Positions 1 through 8,795 of a DNA stretch of 64,000 bases are shown one piece after another. The translations under genes and the position numbers were made by a program. Source of the stretch: DTU015 sp964641455 (lineage in GTDB: Bacteria > Bacillota > Sulfobacillia > Fermentithermobacillales > Fermentithermobacillaceae). Position 1 is the first letter of the stretch; each line of letters begins with the position of its first letter. The DNA is taken from contig CAZXLH010000005.1 in NCBI GenBank assembly GCA_964641455.1, positions 15,896 through 79,895 of the forward strand, read 5' to 3'. Below the pieces are notes generated by a model. It was given only the letters and a program-made list of their open reading frames with translations, ran no database searches and had not been told where the DNA came from.

Positions 1-261
1 GTTACTTTTTGTTTTCCATGAAAGACACAGGTTCAAAGGCTTCATCTGGGCTTAAGGTTCTCTCTCGGTATGGACGATATGTAATGATGATCTCTTTCGG
101 CGCAGCGTTTGCCAATGCGACTATGCAGCGATGTGCACAGCTAATAGATAGATTGAGGTTTCTTTTCGGAGATTGGATTTACCTAATCCGTTGATTTTGC
201 CCGATGCGTTTGCTGAATTGTTTTAGGCTAAAGCGTAGTGGAAAAACAGGAGGAAAGCATA

Positions 262-327
262 TTGGGACAAGGGATGCTCTTAAGAGCAACCCTTGTCTTT
301 GGAATTGTGCTTGTGTACTTGCTTTGA
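262..327 (+). CDS. Possible 21-residue hydrophobic small protein
   Basis: A TTG start at 262 lies 4-5 bases after a strong ribosome binding site (AGGAGGAAA, 249-257). It opens a 21-codon frame ending with TGA at 325-327. The peptide is hydrophobic and would form one short membrane segment, with Gly, Met and Leu at the N terminus and Val, Leu and Tyr at the C terminus. The frame runs straight through the perfect hairpin at 265-297, so the same bases could instead be a terminator or a regulatory stem. The strong binding site is seen; expression and function are unknown. Confidence 0.25.
   Translation: MGQGMLLRATLVFGIVLVYLL
265..297. terminator. Stem-loop, possible terminator of an upstream unit
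   Basis: Inverted repeat: the arms GACAAGGG-A-TGCTC and GAGCA-A-CCCTTGTC flank a TTAA loop. A short CTTT follows rather than a long U tract. It could end a transcript entering from the left, or fold in the leader of the deacylase gene. Confidence 0.4.
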
Positions 328-441
328 GATAACCAGAGATCTATGGCCATGAGCGAGGGCGGCCTGAGATAAACAAATATTTTTAAGAAGGCGCGTGCCC
401 TATGTGTGGGTTTAAGAATGTTTCAGCCAGGGAGGTTGTGG

Positions 442-2067
442 ATGATGTTTGACTTAGTAATAAAAAACGGAGAAGTAATCGATGGAACAGGTAAGCAACC
501 TTTTAAAGCAGACATAGGCATCAAAAACGGCCATATAGCGGCAATTGCCCCTTTGCACCAACAAGGTTATCCGACGATAGATGCACAGGGTTTGGTTGTA
601 TGCCCTGGATTTGTTGACTTACATTCTCATTCCGATTTCACTCTCTTTGTGAACAGGCGAGGCGAAAGCAAGATAAGACAAGGGATTACAACTGAGATTG
701 TGGGAAATTGCGGTTTTACCGCTGCGCCTGTGACACAAGAGCATTTTTATGACTTGCTTCAATACCTGGCCAATACCGTGATTTTGAGCAATGAAGAAAA
801 GGAGAAGTGGAAGTGGGCTTCGCAGGCTGATTTTCTGGAGGAGATCCAAGGCGAAGGGTTTTCGTTTAATGTTGCTGCTTTAGTAGGACATGGCACAATT
901 AGGGTGGCGGTTATGGGTTTTGATAAGGCGGAACCTACCGCAGATACCATGAATAAGATGCTAAGACTCTTGGAAACAGAAATGGATAGAGGGCTTTTTG
1001 GATTATCAACAGGCCTTCAGTATGAGCCGTGCTTGTATGCGGACACCAATGAATTAGCTGAATTGGCTAGGGTTGTCCAAAAACATGGTGGCATATTTGC
1101 CGTTCACCTTGAAGACGAAGGCAAGGATGTTTTGTGTTGTATTTCCCAGGCCATTGAGGTAGCCGAGAAATCCGGTGTTTCCCTTGAGGTTTCTCATTTG
1201 AAAGCTGCTTTCCGTTCTAACTGGGGCAAGATTGATACTGTGCTAAAGACTATAGATGATGCCAAGCAATCTGGCATCGACATCGATTTTGATGTATATC
1301 CATACACAGCTTATGGGAGCGGCCTTATAGATTTAATGCCGCCCTGGGTTCGGGAACAAGGCGCAGGTAAGATGGTCGATATGCTTAAGGATAGTTCAAC
1401 GCGAGCCAGGGTGTTAAGTGAAATGGAAGGCCAAACAGAAGAGTGGGAGAACCCTGGCCATGGCTGTGGGTGGGACAATGTAAGAATAGCAATGTTGAAA
1501 ACCGATGATAACCGGAAGTATGAAGGGATGACTGTTGAGCAAGTAGCCGGTGATATGGGATTGACGCCTGAGGAAGCTGCCATAAGGCTCATAATAGAAG
1601 AAGAGGCGGCTATTAAGGCCATCTACTTTGCCATGTGCGAAGAGGACCTGGAGACCATAATGAGGCATCCCGGTGCAATCTTCTGTACAGATGGCAGGGC
1701 GGTAGCGCCTTACGGCCCCTTGGGGCGAGGCTTGGTACATCCAAGGTATTACGGTACTTATCCTCGAATACTTGGTAGGTATGTAAGAGAGAGGAATGTT
1801 ATCTCTATAGAAGAAGCCATCATGAAGATGACCTATTTGCCTGCCAAGAAGGTTGGTCTAAATAGCAGGGGGCTGCTACGGGAAGGGTATTGGGCAGACA
1901 TAACCATCTTTGATAAAGACAAGGTGCTGGACCTGTCAACATTTGACAAGCCTCATCAATATCCAAGGGGTATTGAATATGTGTTGGTAAATGGCTGGGT
2001 TGTTATTGAAAAAGGGGAGCATACAGGTAAATTACCCGGGCGAGTCCTAAGAAGGGGAGAAGCGTAG
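442..2067 (+). CDS. N-acyl-D-amino-acid deacylase (D-aminoacylase family amidohydrolase)
   Basis: Zinc amidohydrolase expected to remove the acyl group from N-acyl-D-amino acids in the cytoplasm; 541 residues, usual for the family. The N terminus has the small beta-sandwich followed by the metal-binding HSHSD motif near residue 61, the NCG motif with the family's Cys ligand about 30 residues later, an EVSHLK motif near the middle, a GWDNVRIA block, and a C-terminal amidohydrolase tail (GYWADITIFD). Start: a longer frame opens with GTG at 406, but GGGAGG at 429-434 sits correctly for ATG 442 (or 445). First gene of a D-amino-acid block; the GntR gene follows on the same strand. The exact acyl-amino acid (D-Glu, D-Asp or general) cannot be told from the sequence. 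Confidence 0.88.
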   Translation: MMFDLVIKNGEVIDGTGKQPFKADIGIKNGHIAAIAPLHQQGYPTIDAQGLVVCPGFVDLHSHSDFTLFVNRRGESKIRQGITTEIVGNCGFTAAPVTQEHFYDLLQYLANTVILSNEEKEKWKWASQADFLEEIQGEGFSFNVAALVGHGTIRVAVMGFDKAEPTADTMNKMLRLLETEMDRGLFGLSTGLQYEPCLYADTNELAELARVVQKHGGIFAVHLEDEGKDVLCCISQAIEVAEKSGVSLEVSHLKAAFRSNWGKIDTVLKTIDDAKQSGIDIDFDVYPYTAYGSGLIDLMPPWVREQGAGKMVDMLKDSSTRARVLSEMEGQTEEWENPGHGCGWDNVRIAMLKTDDNRKYEGMTVEQVAGDMGLTPEEAAIRLIIEEEAAIKAIYFAMCEEDLETIMRHPGAIFCTDGRAVAPYGPLGRGLVHPRYYGTYPRILGRYVRERNVISIEEAIMKMTYLPAKKVGLNSRGLLREGYWADITIFDKDKVLDLSTFDKPHQYPRGIEYVLVNGWVVIEKGEHTGKLPGRVLRRGEA

Positions 2068-2326
2068 CTTACTTCCTCCGGAAAACACCCAAAACGCCTT
2101 ATAAGGACGCCCAATTTTCGGCAGTTTACCTTCGGCGGATTTTGTCGAATTCTTGGTAATAGCATTGCGCTCCACTTACGGGAACGCCTACCGACCGGTT
2201 TTGGTTCAAAAGCCTGTGCCCAGTGGCTGGGTGGCTAAGTATTTCGCTGAACAGGACATATGGGTATGTTCCCAAAGTGTGCTAGAATGAATTGCAGGTG
2301 AAGCATCTGTAATAGGAGGATAGTTA
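2068..2326 (+). promoter_or_regulatory. Promoter region of the GntR gene with possible operator
   Basis: An extended -10 element (TGC-TAGAAT, hexamer at 2283-2288) lies about 40 bases before the GntR start. Just upstream, near 2254-2272, is an imperfect inverted repeat (GGACATA...TATGTTCC) that could be a GntR-family operator for self-regulation. The position is seen; the regulatory role is inferred. Confidence 0.35.
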
Positions 2327-3079
2327 ATGCTCGACAAAACTGGGCAAATTCCGCTATACATACAATTAAGGAATTTGATTCAAAAGAAGATCGAAGATGG
2401 AACTTATCCTGAGGGTACGGCTATCCCATCAGAAAGGGAACTTTGCAATATGTATGGGGTAAGCAGAATTACTGTAAGACAGGCTATTCAGCTTGCCACT
2501 TCTGATGGGCTCTTGGTTAGAAGGCCGGGCAAAGGAACTTATGTTTCTACCAGGAAGATAGTCCAGGCCCTTGAGCACATTACCTTATTCGATAAAACCA
2601 TGACCGGACAAGGGCTCTTTCCCAGAACTTCAGTTATTGAAGTGAAAACTGTATCGGCAACAGACAAAGTATATAAGGCTCTGGAAGTCAGCAAGAGGGC
2701 CCCCCTCGTGAGGATTACGCTTTTGGGTATCGCTGATTCAGAACCTTTAGCTATATATACCTCGTATTTTAGGCCGGAACTGGGTGTGCATATGGCTCAG
2801 AAAGCCTCTGAATGGGGTTCCCAGGAAAGGGCTTTTACTTCGTTCGATTTGTACGAGGGAATGAGCCATGACTTAAGGCCTGTAAGGGCACGGCAGACGT
2901 TTGAGGCGAATCTGGCGTCAGGCAGAGTGGCCCGGTACCTTAGACTGGATGAACCTACAGCACTCTTCGTCGTAGAATCTGTAGCAGAAGCTGAAACCGG
3001 GGTTCCGATAGAGTACAGAACAGCTTATTACAGGGCAGATCGTTATAAATTCTCCATTACCCGTGAGATCAAAACTTAG
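2327..3079 (+). CDS. GntR-family transcriptional regulator, HutC/UTRA type
   Basis: DNA-binding regulator of 250 residues. Residues 1-70 form the GntR winged helix (PSERELCNMYGVSRITVRQA is a textbook GntR helix-turn-helix). Residues about 95-240 form a UTRA effector domain (PLVRITLLG, FVVESVAEAE, IEYRTAYYR). ATG start with AGGAGG six bases upstream. UTRA regulators normally sense a small metabolite such as a sugar, amino acid or their derivatives. Its place between the deacylase and the AtuA-like/racemase genes suggests that it controls this catabolic block. The ligand is unknown. Confidence 0.88.
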   Translation: MLDKTGQIPLYIQLRNLIQKKIEDGTYPEGTAIPSERELCNMYGVSRITVRQAIQLATSDGLLVRRPGKGTYVSTRKIVQALEHITLFDKTMTGQGLFPRTSVIEVKTVSATDKVYKALEVSKRAPLVRITLLGIADSEPLAIYTSYFRPELGVHMAQKASEWGSQERAFTSFDLYEGMSHDLRPVRARQTFEANLASGRVARYLRLDEPTALFVVESVAEAETGVPIEYRTAYYRADRYKFSITREIKT

Positions 3080-3219
3080 TAAGTTATCTAATTGAATTAA
3101 TTTCAGCCAATTTGATTAAATAAAGAAGGAATTTCGGGTGTCCGTGTGGTAATAACCTATTATAACCGCCGATCAACTATTGTGGCTAACTATTAAGCCT
3201 TTGAGGAGGGCACTAGACA

Positions 3220-4593
3220 GTGTCTAAGAAAGAGAAGTTAACGATTCTATGTCCAAACGGACACTTGGGATTTGCTCCTTCAAAAGAGGAGAGCTTTTGG
3301 ATTGGAGTAGAAGAACTCCCTAATTATTATTGTTGTGACTCAGGAAGTAATGATATAGGCCCTACGCCCCTTGGAGCGGACCTGTCCGTTGGCCCTTACG
3401 AGTGGCAGGTACACGATCTGGAAATGATGCTTGTAGCAGCCAGAAAACAGGGAGTGCCTATGATTATTGGCTCATCGGGAGATACAGGTTCCAACAGCCG
3501 GGTTGACATGTATGTAGATATTATAAAGAAGTTGGCAAAGAAATATAACATACCCAAATTTAAGTTAGGATACTTTTACTCGGAAGTACCTGTTCAGCAT
3601 ATAGTTGAAAAGCTTGAAGAAGGTGTTGAGATTGAAGGGTTGGACGGTAGGTCGGACCTGATTGTTGAAGATGCAAAGAACACAGATAGGATAGTAGCAG
3701 TAGCAGGGGTTCATCCGTTTATGAAATTGCTTGATATGGGCGCCGACGTTATTATCGGCGGCCGATCAAGTGACTGTGCCATATTTGCTGCTCCGGCCAT
3801 CAGAGAAGGGTTTCCTGAATCTCTTTCATATTATCTTGGAAAAGTCATGGAGTGCGCTTCTTTCTGTGCTGAACCGTATGGCGCAAAAGAGACAATTATT
3901 GGCACGATCACCCATGAAGACGTGAAAGTAACGGCTATGCATCCTAAGCAAAGGTGTACAGTTGAATCTGTTTCTGCCCATGCAATGTACGAAAGGTCAA
4001 ATCCTTTCTATGAATATGTGGCAGGCGGCCTTCTTGACATGACAAATTGTGAATACAAACAGTATGACGAGAAGACTTGCGCAATTACAGGGCCAAAGTT
4101 CATTCCAATTGAGGGCAAGGTGAAAGTCAAGTTAGAAGGCGCCGGCAAGATTGGCGAAAGATATCTTGGTATTGCAGGTATCAGAGATCCTTACCTGATT
4201 GAAAATGTAGACAAAGTTGTGGATTGGGCAAGGAGCCAGGTAGAAGAAAGGTTCAAAGATACCAGGCACGAGGTTTATTTTCATGTGTACGGAAAGAATG
4301 CAGTCATGGGGGACATCGAACCTGTTAAGAACGTAAACCCACACGAGCTGTGTATTGTTGTTGAAGGTATTGCTCCGACCAAAGAACTTGCAGAAGAAGT
4401 GGCTATGATTGGAACAAGACAGCTCTTCTATGCACGGTTGCCGGAAGTTAAGGGCACCGCAGGTACTGCTGCGTTCCTTGTAGACGAAGTATTTCCAGTC
4501 TCCCCGGCGTACAAGTGGACCCTTAACCATATCATTCCTGTTGACGACCCACTTGAGTTTTTCCCAGTTGAAATTATCGAGGCTGGAGTTTAA
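3220..4593 (+). CDS. AtuA-like (DUF1446) family protein
   Basis: 457-residue cytoplasmic protein of the AtuA/DUF1446 superfamily. Supporting features are an early glycine-rich block with CCDSGSNDIG, the GSSGDTGS loop, ADVIIGGRSSDCAIF near the middle, and the immediate presence of the DUF4387 partner gene. The founding member belongs to acyclic terpene catabolism, but most homologues lie in unrelated catabolic clusters and have no proven reaction. GTG start 3220 preceded by GAGGAGGG. It is separated from the DUF4387 start by only seven bases, so the two are surely co-translated. Here it is probably an enzyme subunit in amino-acid-derived carboxylate catabolism; that is inference from context. 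Confidence 0.75.
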   Translation: MSKKEKLTILCPNGHLGFAPSKEESFWIGVEELPNYYCCDSGSNDIGPTPLGADLSVGPYEWQVHDLEMMLVAARKQGVPMIIGSSGDTGSNSRVDMYVDIIKKLAKKYNIPKFKLGYFYSEVPVQHIVEKLEEGVEIEGLDGRSDLIVEDAKNTDRIVAVAGVHPFMKLLDMGADVIIGGRSSDCAIFAAPAIREGFPESLSYYLGKVMECASFCAEPYGAKETIIGTITHEDVKVTAMHPKQRCTVESVSAHAMYERSNPFYEYVAGGLLDMTNCEYKQYDEKTCAITGPKFIPIEGKVKVKLEGAGKIGERYLGIAGIRDPYLIENVDKVVDWARSQVEERFKDTRHEVYFHVYGKNAVMGDIEPVKNVNPHELCIVVEGIAPTKELAEEVAMIGTRQLFYARLPEVKGTAGTAAFLVDEVFPVSPAYKWTLNHIIPVDDPLEFFPVEIIEAGV

Positions 4594-4600
4594 GGAGGCC

Positions 4601-4927
4601 ATGAAGATGAAAACCGTCAAACTGGAAGACCTGGCCAAGGTTATAAGAAGTAAGAATGCAGGGCCTGATAAGGTGACATTCGATATTATCTTCAAGAACC
4701 AGGAGGACTATGAGGCTGTTAAGGCAAGCAAAGCATTGACTCCTGAAACTGTAACCAAGCTATTTGGCGTGCCCAAGGAAAGGCTCAGTGATTTTGTTGA
4801 GTACGATCCTGCATGTGCTATAAAGTTCACCTTATACAGGTCAATACCCAGTGGCAGTCCAGGAGATGCGGATGTTTTTGGTTGTCAGCAATATCCACCC
4901 CTGATGGGCCTGGAAATTCCACTTTAG
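4601..4927 (+). CDS. DUF4387 protein, small partner of the AtuA-like protein
   Basis: 108-residue protein. The opening LxDLAKVIRSKNAGP, a central LTPETVTKLFGVP, and the closing PSGSPGDADVFGCQQ(Y)PPL are typical of DUF4387, a small family nearly always encoded with or fused to AtuA-like proteins. Start ATG 4601 was chosen over an in-frame TTG at 4541 because AAGGAGG at 4592-4598 precedes it directly and the TTG would overlap the upstream gene. It probably forms a complex with the product of 3220-4593. No biochemical function is established that I can cite. Confidence 0.8.
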   Translation: MKMKTVKLEDLAKVIRSKNAGPDKVTFDIIFKNQEDYEAVKASKALTPETVTKLFGVPKERLSDFVEYDPACAIKFTLYRSIPSGSPGDADVFGCQQYPPLMGLEIPL

Positions 4928-4951
4928 GTATCTGATATACTTGAATATGTT

Positions 4952-4987
4952 GGCACGGAGGATGTCAACCGAAACATTCTCCGTGCC
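4952..4987 (+). other. Intergenic stem-loop between DUF4387 gene and permease gene
   Basis: Nine-base arms GGCACGGAG and CTCCGTGCC enclose an 18-base loop. There is no U tract, so it is more likely an mRNA stability or processing element than a terminator. Confidence 0.45.
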
Positions 4988-5020
4988 GAATGTTCTTGAG
5001 AGACTTTGGAGGGAAGCCGA

Positions 5021-6445
5021 ATGATATCGTCGCTTGCCGGCATAATCAGCAAACGTCGCGGAGAAATCATTGTATGTGGTTACCTAATTCTTGTACTCTT
5101 GTTTCGTTTGCTCCCAGGTTCATGGGATACATCTTTCTTACCTGGAAACCAGATTAAGGTAAGCCTTTTTACTGTATGGACAGTTGTAGGGTGGATATCA
5201 AGGAGTTTATCACCTGCAGTAGTTGGGCTGCTAAACGTAGTGAGCCTAATTTTGGCTGAAATAATCACCTTTGAACAAGGGGTTAGCTGTTTTGGTAGCA
5301 CCACAGTTGTATTGGTGTTTAGTGTGTTATTGCTTGCCGAGAGCATTCAAGCCAGCGGAATAGAGCGGCGTATTACATTGTGGCTTCTCAATATTGCCAA
5401 AGGCCATACTGAATATACCGTGTTGATGGTAATGTTTGCAGTGTTTTTGCTAACGTTTTTCATTCCAAGCGCTGTTGGGCGGGTAGGAATTCTGCTTCCC
5501 ATTGGAAGAGGATTATGTAGAGAGTTTAATGATAAGAACTTTTCTAAAATGCTTATGATAGGCATGACGCTTGGTTCTCTGATTAGCACTACAAGTTGTA
5601 TTACAGGAGCCCCCGGTGTCTTCTACGGCATTGAGCTTTTCAAAGACTGCATTGGGTTTGAATGGACGTATTTTCAATGGGCCAGAGCATATATTCCTCT
5701 TAACCTGGTTGCAACCATACTAACCTGGTATGCACTGAAAAAACTGTTTCCGCCTGCGTCCAGTTATATCAGTAAGGGTAGAGAGTTTGTCAAAGACAGT
5801 TACTCAAAACTTGGGCCTATGAACAAGCGGGAGCGTAAAATGCTCATGGTCATTGCTATAATGCTGCTGTTTTGGATCACGGAACCCTTGCATCATGTGC
5901 CTGTGGGCCTGACTGCGCTTGCCATGAGCCTTTGTACTGTCTTGCCTGGCATAGGCATTGTTGAGTGGGAGGAGGCCCTTGAGAGGATAAACTGGAGCAC
6001 TTTGCTTCTGCTTGCTTCAAGCGTAGTAATGGCTATGGCAGTTTCGACATCCGGGCTTCACCTGAGCCTTGCCGAAGTTCTTTCAGGTTTGCTTGTAGGC
6101 AAGAGCCCTTTTATTATGGCCTTTACAATAATTGTTTGTGTAATCTTACTGCGTTTTGGGTTGAACAATATGACTACCGTTAACGCGGTTATGTTGCCTA
6201 TTACCTTCGCCGTTGCAGGGTCAACTTCAACTAATCCTGTTTGGCTGGGAATGGTGGCCATGGCTGCAGGTAAAATAGGCTACTACCTGCCGGCTCAGTC
6301 TGTGTCAGCCCTTGCTACATTTTCAACAGGGCTTTATGATAGCCATGATCTAATGAAGGCCGGCCTGGTAGTTACCCCTATTGTGGTTGCAGTAACACTC
6401 CTGTTTTCCGTGTTTTACTGGCCTATGTTAGGATGGAACCCGTAG
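5021..6445 (+). CDS. SLC13/DASS-type anion permease
   Basis: Integral membrane protein of 474 residues with about 11-12 hydrophobic segments arranged in two halves. The first half carries a TTSCITGAPGVFYGI stretch and the second LNNMTTVNAVMLP; these resemble the paired re-entrant Ser/Asn-Thr motifs of divalent anion:sodium symporters (SLC13/CitT/DASS). It probably imports a carboxylate or an acylated amino acid used by the neighbouring enzymes. Start: an in-frame TTG at 5006 exists, but GGAGGG just after it points to ATG 5021. Transcribed with the AtuA-like genes upstream and the racemase gene downstream. The substrate is not determined. Confidence 0.75.
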   Translation: MISSLAGIISKRRGEIIVCGYLILVLLFRLLPGSWDTSFLPGNQIKVSLFTVWTVVGWISRSLSPAVVGLLNVVSLILAEIITFEQGVSCFGSTTVVLVFSVLLLAESIQASGIERRITLWLLNIAKGHTEYTVLMVMFAVFLLTFFIPSAVGRVGILLPIGRGLCREFNDKNFSKMLMIGMTLGSLISTTSCITGAPGVFYGIELFKDCIGFEWTYFQWARAYIPLNLVATILTWYALKKLFPPASSYISKGREFVKDSYSKLGPMNKRERKMLMVIAIMLLFWITEPLHHVPVGLTALAMSLCTVLPGIGIVEWEEALERINWSTLLLLASSVVMAMAVSTSGLHLSLAEVLSGLLVGKSPFIMAFTIIVCVILLRFGLNNMTTVNAVMLPITFAVAGSTSTNPVWLGMVAMAAGKIGYYLPAQSVSALATFSTGLYDSHDLMKAGLVVTPIVVAVTLLFSVFYWPMLGWNP

Positions 6446-6495
6446 GCTGGTTATTTTTCATGTATTATGCACAAATCTGAGGTGGCGTTGAGACA

Positions 6496-7563
6496 ATGGC
6501 TTATCCTGCTTTAGTAATTGACACCAAAAAAATCAAACATAACACTCAAGTAATAGCGCGTCTTCTGGATGAACAAGGAATTCGGCTTGTCGGAGTCGCA
6601 AAAGGAACATGTGCCAACCGTTGGGTTGTGGAAACCATGGTTTCCGGGGGCGCAAAAGCAATAGCTGATTCCAGAATTGATAACTTGCGCCGCATCAAAG
6701 AATGGGGATATAAGGGTGAGACTATCCTGTTGAGGTCTCCAGGGCTTTCTCAGTGTAAAGAAGCTGTGCTTTATGCTGATACAAGCCTTAATTCGGAGGT
6801 TTCCATTGTTCGGGAATTAGGCAAAGCAGCCATGAGCCTGGGAACAACCCACCAAGTGGTGTTGATGATAGAACTTGGAGATCTAAGAGAAGGTGTGTTG
6901 ATTGATAAGGCTCCCGAGGTTGCTTTTAAAATGGCTCAAGTGCCAGGCATAAAATTAATCGGTATAGGCACAAATATGAGCTGTTATGGGGCAGTGATTC
7001 CTACTCGGGATAAAATGAATCTCTTGCTTGATACTAAACAAGAAATTGAAAAGGCAATCCAAAGCCCTCTGGCCAGGGTATCAGGTGGTACATCTGCGAA
7101 TATGACGCTGGTTCTAAACAAGGAGATGCCAAAGGGTATTACAGAACTTAGGATAGGTGAAAGCATTCTTCTTGGCACAGAGGCAGTTAACAGAGAGCCA
7201 GTAAGCGGTTGCTGCCAAGATGCTTTTACCTTAAAAGCTGAAGTAATTGAAGTACAGCGCAAACCGTCTAAGCCCATTGGGGAAATTGGGCAGGATGCTT
7301 TTGGAGATGTCCCTGTTTTTGAAGACCGGGGAATTAGGACAAGGGCTATTCTGGCAGTGGGGAGGCAAGATGTGGATCCTTCCGACCTCAGGCCTCTCGC
7401 AAAAGGAGTAGAAATTATAGGCGCTTCGTCTGATCATCTAATTTGCGATGTTGAGGATGCAGGTGATTCTATCCATGTAGGTAAAATTTTGTCTTTTGGC
7501 GTATCCTACAACACTCTGCTTAAGGCGAGCACATCTGCCTATGTAAGCAAAAAAGTGGTCTAG
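6496..7563 (+). CDS. Alanine racemase-fold PLP enzyme, ornithine-racemase-like
   Basis: 355-residue PLP-dependent racemase of the fold-III (alanine racemase) class. The N-terminal strand ends in VGVAKGTCAN, whose Lys36 should bind PLP. Other matches to the clostridial ornithine racemase (Orr) family, as I remember it, are DLREG, CYGAVIP, VSGGTSAN, LRIGES(I)LLG, GEIGQDAFG, RAILAVGRQDVD and GASSDHLI. It probably interconverts L- and D-forms of ornithine or a related amino acid. ATG 6496 with GAGGTGG upstream. Its position after the permease, in a block headed by an N-acyl-D-amino-acid deacylase, fits a D-to-L conversion step. Specificity cannot be read from sequence. Confidence 0.8.
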   Translation: MAYPALVIDTKKIKHNTQVIARLLDEQGIRLVGVAKGTCANRWVVETMVSGGAKAIADSRIDNLRRIKEWGYKGETILLRSPGLSQCKEAVLYADTSLNSEVSIVRELGKAAMSLGTTHQVVLMIELGDLREGVLIDKAPEVAFKMAQVPGIKLIGIGTNMSCYGAVIPTRDKMNLLLDTKQEIEKAIQSPLARVSGGTSANMTLVLNKEMPKGITELRIGESILLGTEAVNREPVSGCCQDAFTLKAEVIEVQRKPSKPIGEIGQDAFGDVPVFEDRGIRTRAILAVGRQDVDPSDLRPLAKGVEIIGASSDHLICDVEDAGDSIHVGKILSFGVSYNTLLKASTSAYVSKKVV

Positions 7564-7763
7564 CCCCCACAATTGAATATTGAATAACCCATAACCTGCC
7601 CTTTAAGGGCCTAACCTTTGCATGCAACCTTTCCGGAGTTTCGGCACACCCGTTCATGTTTCATAAGCGTGTTTTCTAAGCATGTTTCTCGAAAGAGAAT
7701 CTGTAAAGAAAATACGTTTTTGATTCTAGCGCATGACCTGGCTAATGCATCTTGCCTGCAACT

Positions 7764-8795
7764 TCATTGCAAAGGTGTATTTGCGTACCGTTTCAGCGCT
7801 GCCTCAACTATGCTTCCTATCAGCCATGACTGGGGCTTTCCTAATGAAGCGGCCATTTTGCTCATGTAACTAAGATGAATTTCTGAATCTTGCTCAGATT
7901 TGTTGCCGCCTGGGCACGCAAGGCCTGCGAAAGTGTTGAGTTCCAATAAGTAGGGTTCATTCCCTTTAAGCATAATATCTATCCTGCCATAATCTCTGGC
8001 GCTGAGAGCCTGGTATGCGCGGACAGCAAGCGTTGTTATACGCTGTTCTTGTTGTTTGGACAAAGGCGCAGGGCATACCAATTTTTCCTTATCGTCCATC
8101 TTGTGGGCGTAGGTGTTTGTTAGGGTACCGGTGTACCCAATTTCAAGCAGTGGCAAAACCGTGATCTGTTTCCCGTTGCCTATGATTCCTACGCTTATCT
8201 CACGTCCGGGTATGTATTCTTCTACCAAGGCAGGCTGATTTAGTTGTTCAATAATCTTTTTGGATACTTGAAACAGTTCTGTTTGATTGTTGACAATTGA
8301 ATTTTTGGTTATGCCTGAACTTCCTCGCCCGTCCACCGGTTTGACAAACAAGGGAAAGTCTAGGTTTTGCGTTCTAAGCAGAGTTTGGGCCTTTTCTTTT
8401 GTTGTATGTGTTGATATTGTCATGAATTTGGGAGTTGGAATTTTGTCGTAAGCCCAAATCTTTTTTCTGGTGGCCTTGTTCAATGGGACAAGATTAATGC
8501 CTGATCCGGCATATGGAATATTGAATGCTTCACAGAAACAAACTTCTTCATCAGACGAAGCATTGAAAACAAGTTTTGGTTGTATCTTGGTGATTTCTTG
8601 CAAGGTCAGCCCAGGTTTGTGAGGTTGCCACTTAACAATTTCCGCCAAAAAACCGGCTTCTTCAAGAGACTTGCAGTGGTTCAATGCCTCGTTCATTGCA
8701 TCGTCGTCAAATGCTTGGCCGGTAAAGTCTTCATGGAATTCAACGTTTCTGGATTGCCGCCATAAAACTACTATCTTTATTTTGGTACTCAACAT
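7764..8795 (-). CDS. D-alanine--D-alanine ligase-like ATP-grasp enzyme
   Basis: 343-residue ATP-grasp ligase. Visible motifs are KPVDGRGSSGI (ATP-binding loop), EEYIPGREISV and a C-terminal LLELNTF that supplies the Glu/Asn metal ligands. The usual Ddl ending after Asn (LPG...S..P) is replaced by a divergent FAGLACPGG stretch, so the acceptor may differ from D-Ala. A longer frame starts at TTG 8807, but that TTG lies inside the ribosome binding site AAAGGTGAT of ATG 8795, which is preferred. Convergent with the racemase gene. A second Ddl-like gene lies at 40404-41429; neither sits next to murF or another mur gene, so either could be the cell-wall enzyme or a dipeptide/opine-related ligase. 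Confidence 0.75.
   Translation of the reverse strand: MLSTKIKIVVLWRQSRNVEFHEDFTGQAFDDDAMNEALNHCKSLEEAGFLAEIVKWQPHKPGLTLQEITKIQPKLVFNASSDEEVCFCEAFNIPYAGSGINLVPLNKATRKKIWAYDKIPTPKFMTISTHTTKEKAQTLLRTQNLDFPLFVKPVDGRGSSGITKNSIVNNQTELFQVSKKIIEQLNQPALVEEYIPGREISVGIIGNGKQITVLPLLEIGYTGTLTNTYAHKMDDKEKLVCPAPLSKQQEQRITTLAVRAYQALSARDYGRIDIMLKGNEPYLLELNTFAGLACPGGNKSEQDSEIHLSYMSKMAASLGKPQSWLIGSIVEAALKRYANTPLQ

Larger units (their letters stand above)
1..441. other. Leading intergenic region with hairpin and possible leader
   Basis: No convincing large gene. A 61-codon frame at 9-194 has no ribosome binding site and no recognisable composition, so it is left out. The only structured parts are the hairpin at 265-297 and the tiny reading frame that overlaps it, both listed separately. 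The rest is presumably the upstream region of the deacylase gene. Confidence 0.5.

Noticed and set aside
9..194. 61-codon frame at the left edge
   Set aside because: No ribosome binding site and no family resemblance.
7618..7869. 83-codon plus-strand frame
   Set aside because: Overlaps the end of the Ddl-like gene and lacks a binding site; composition looks random.
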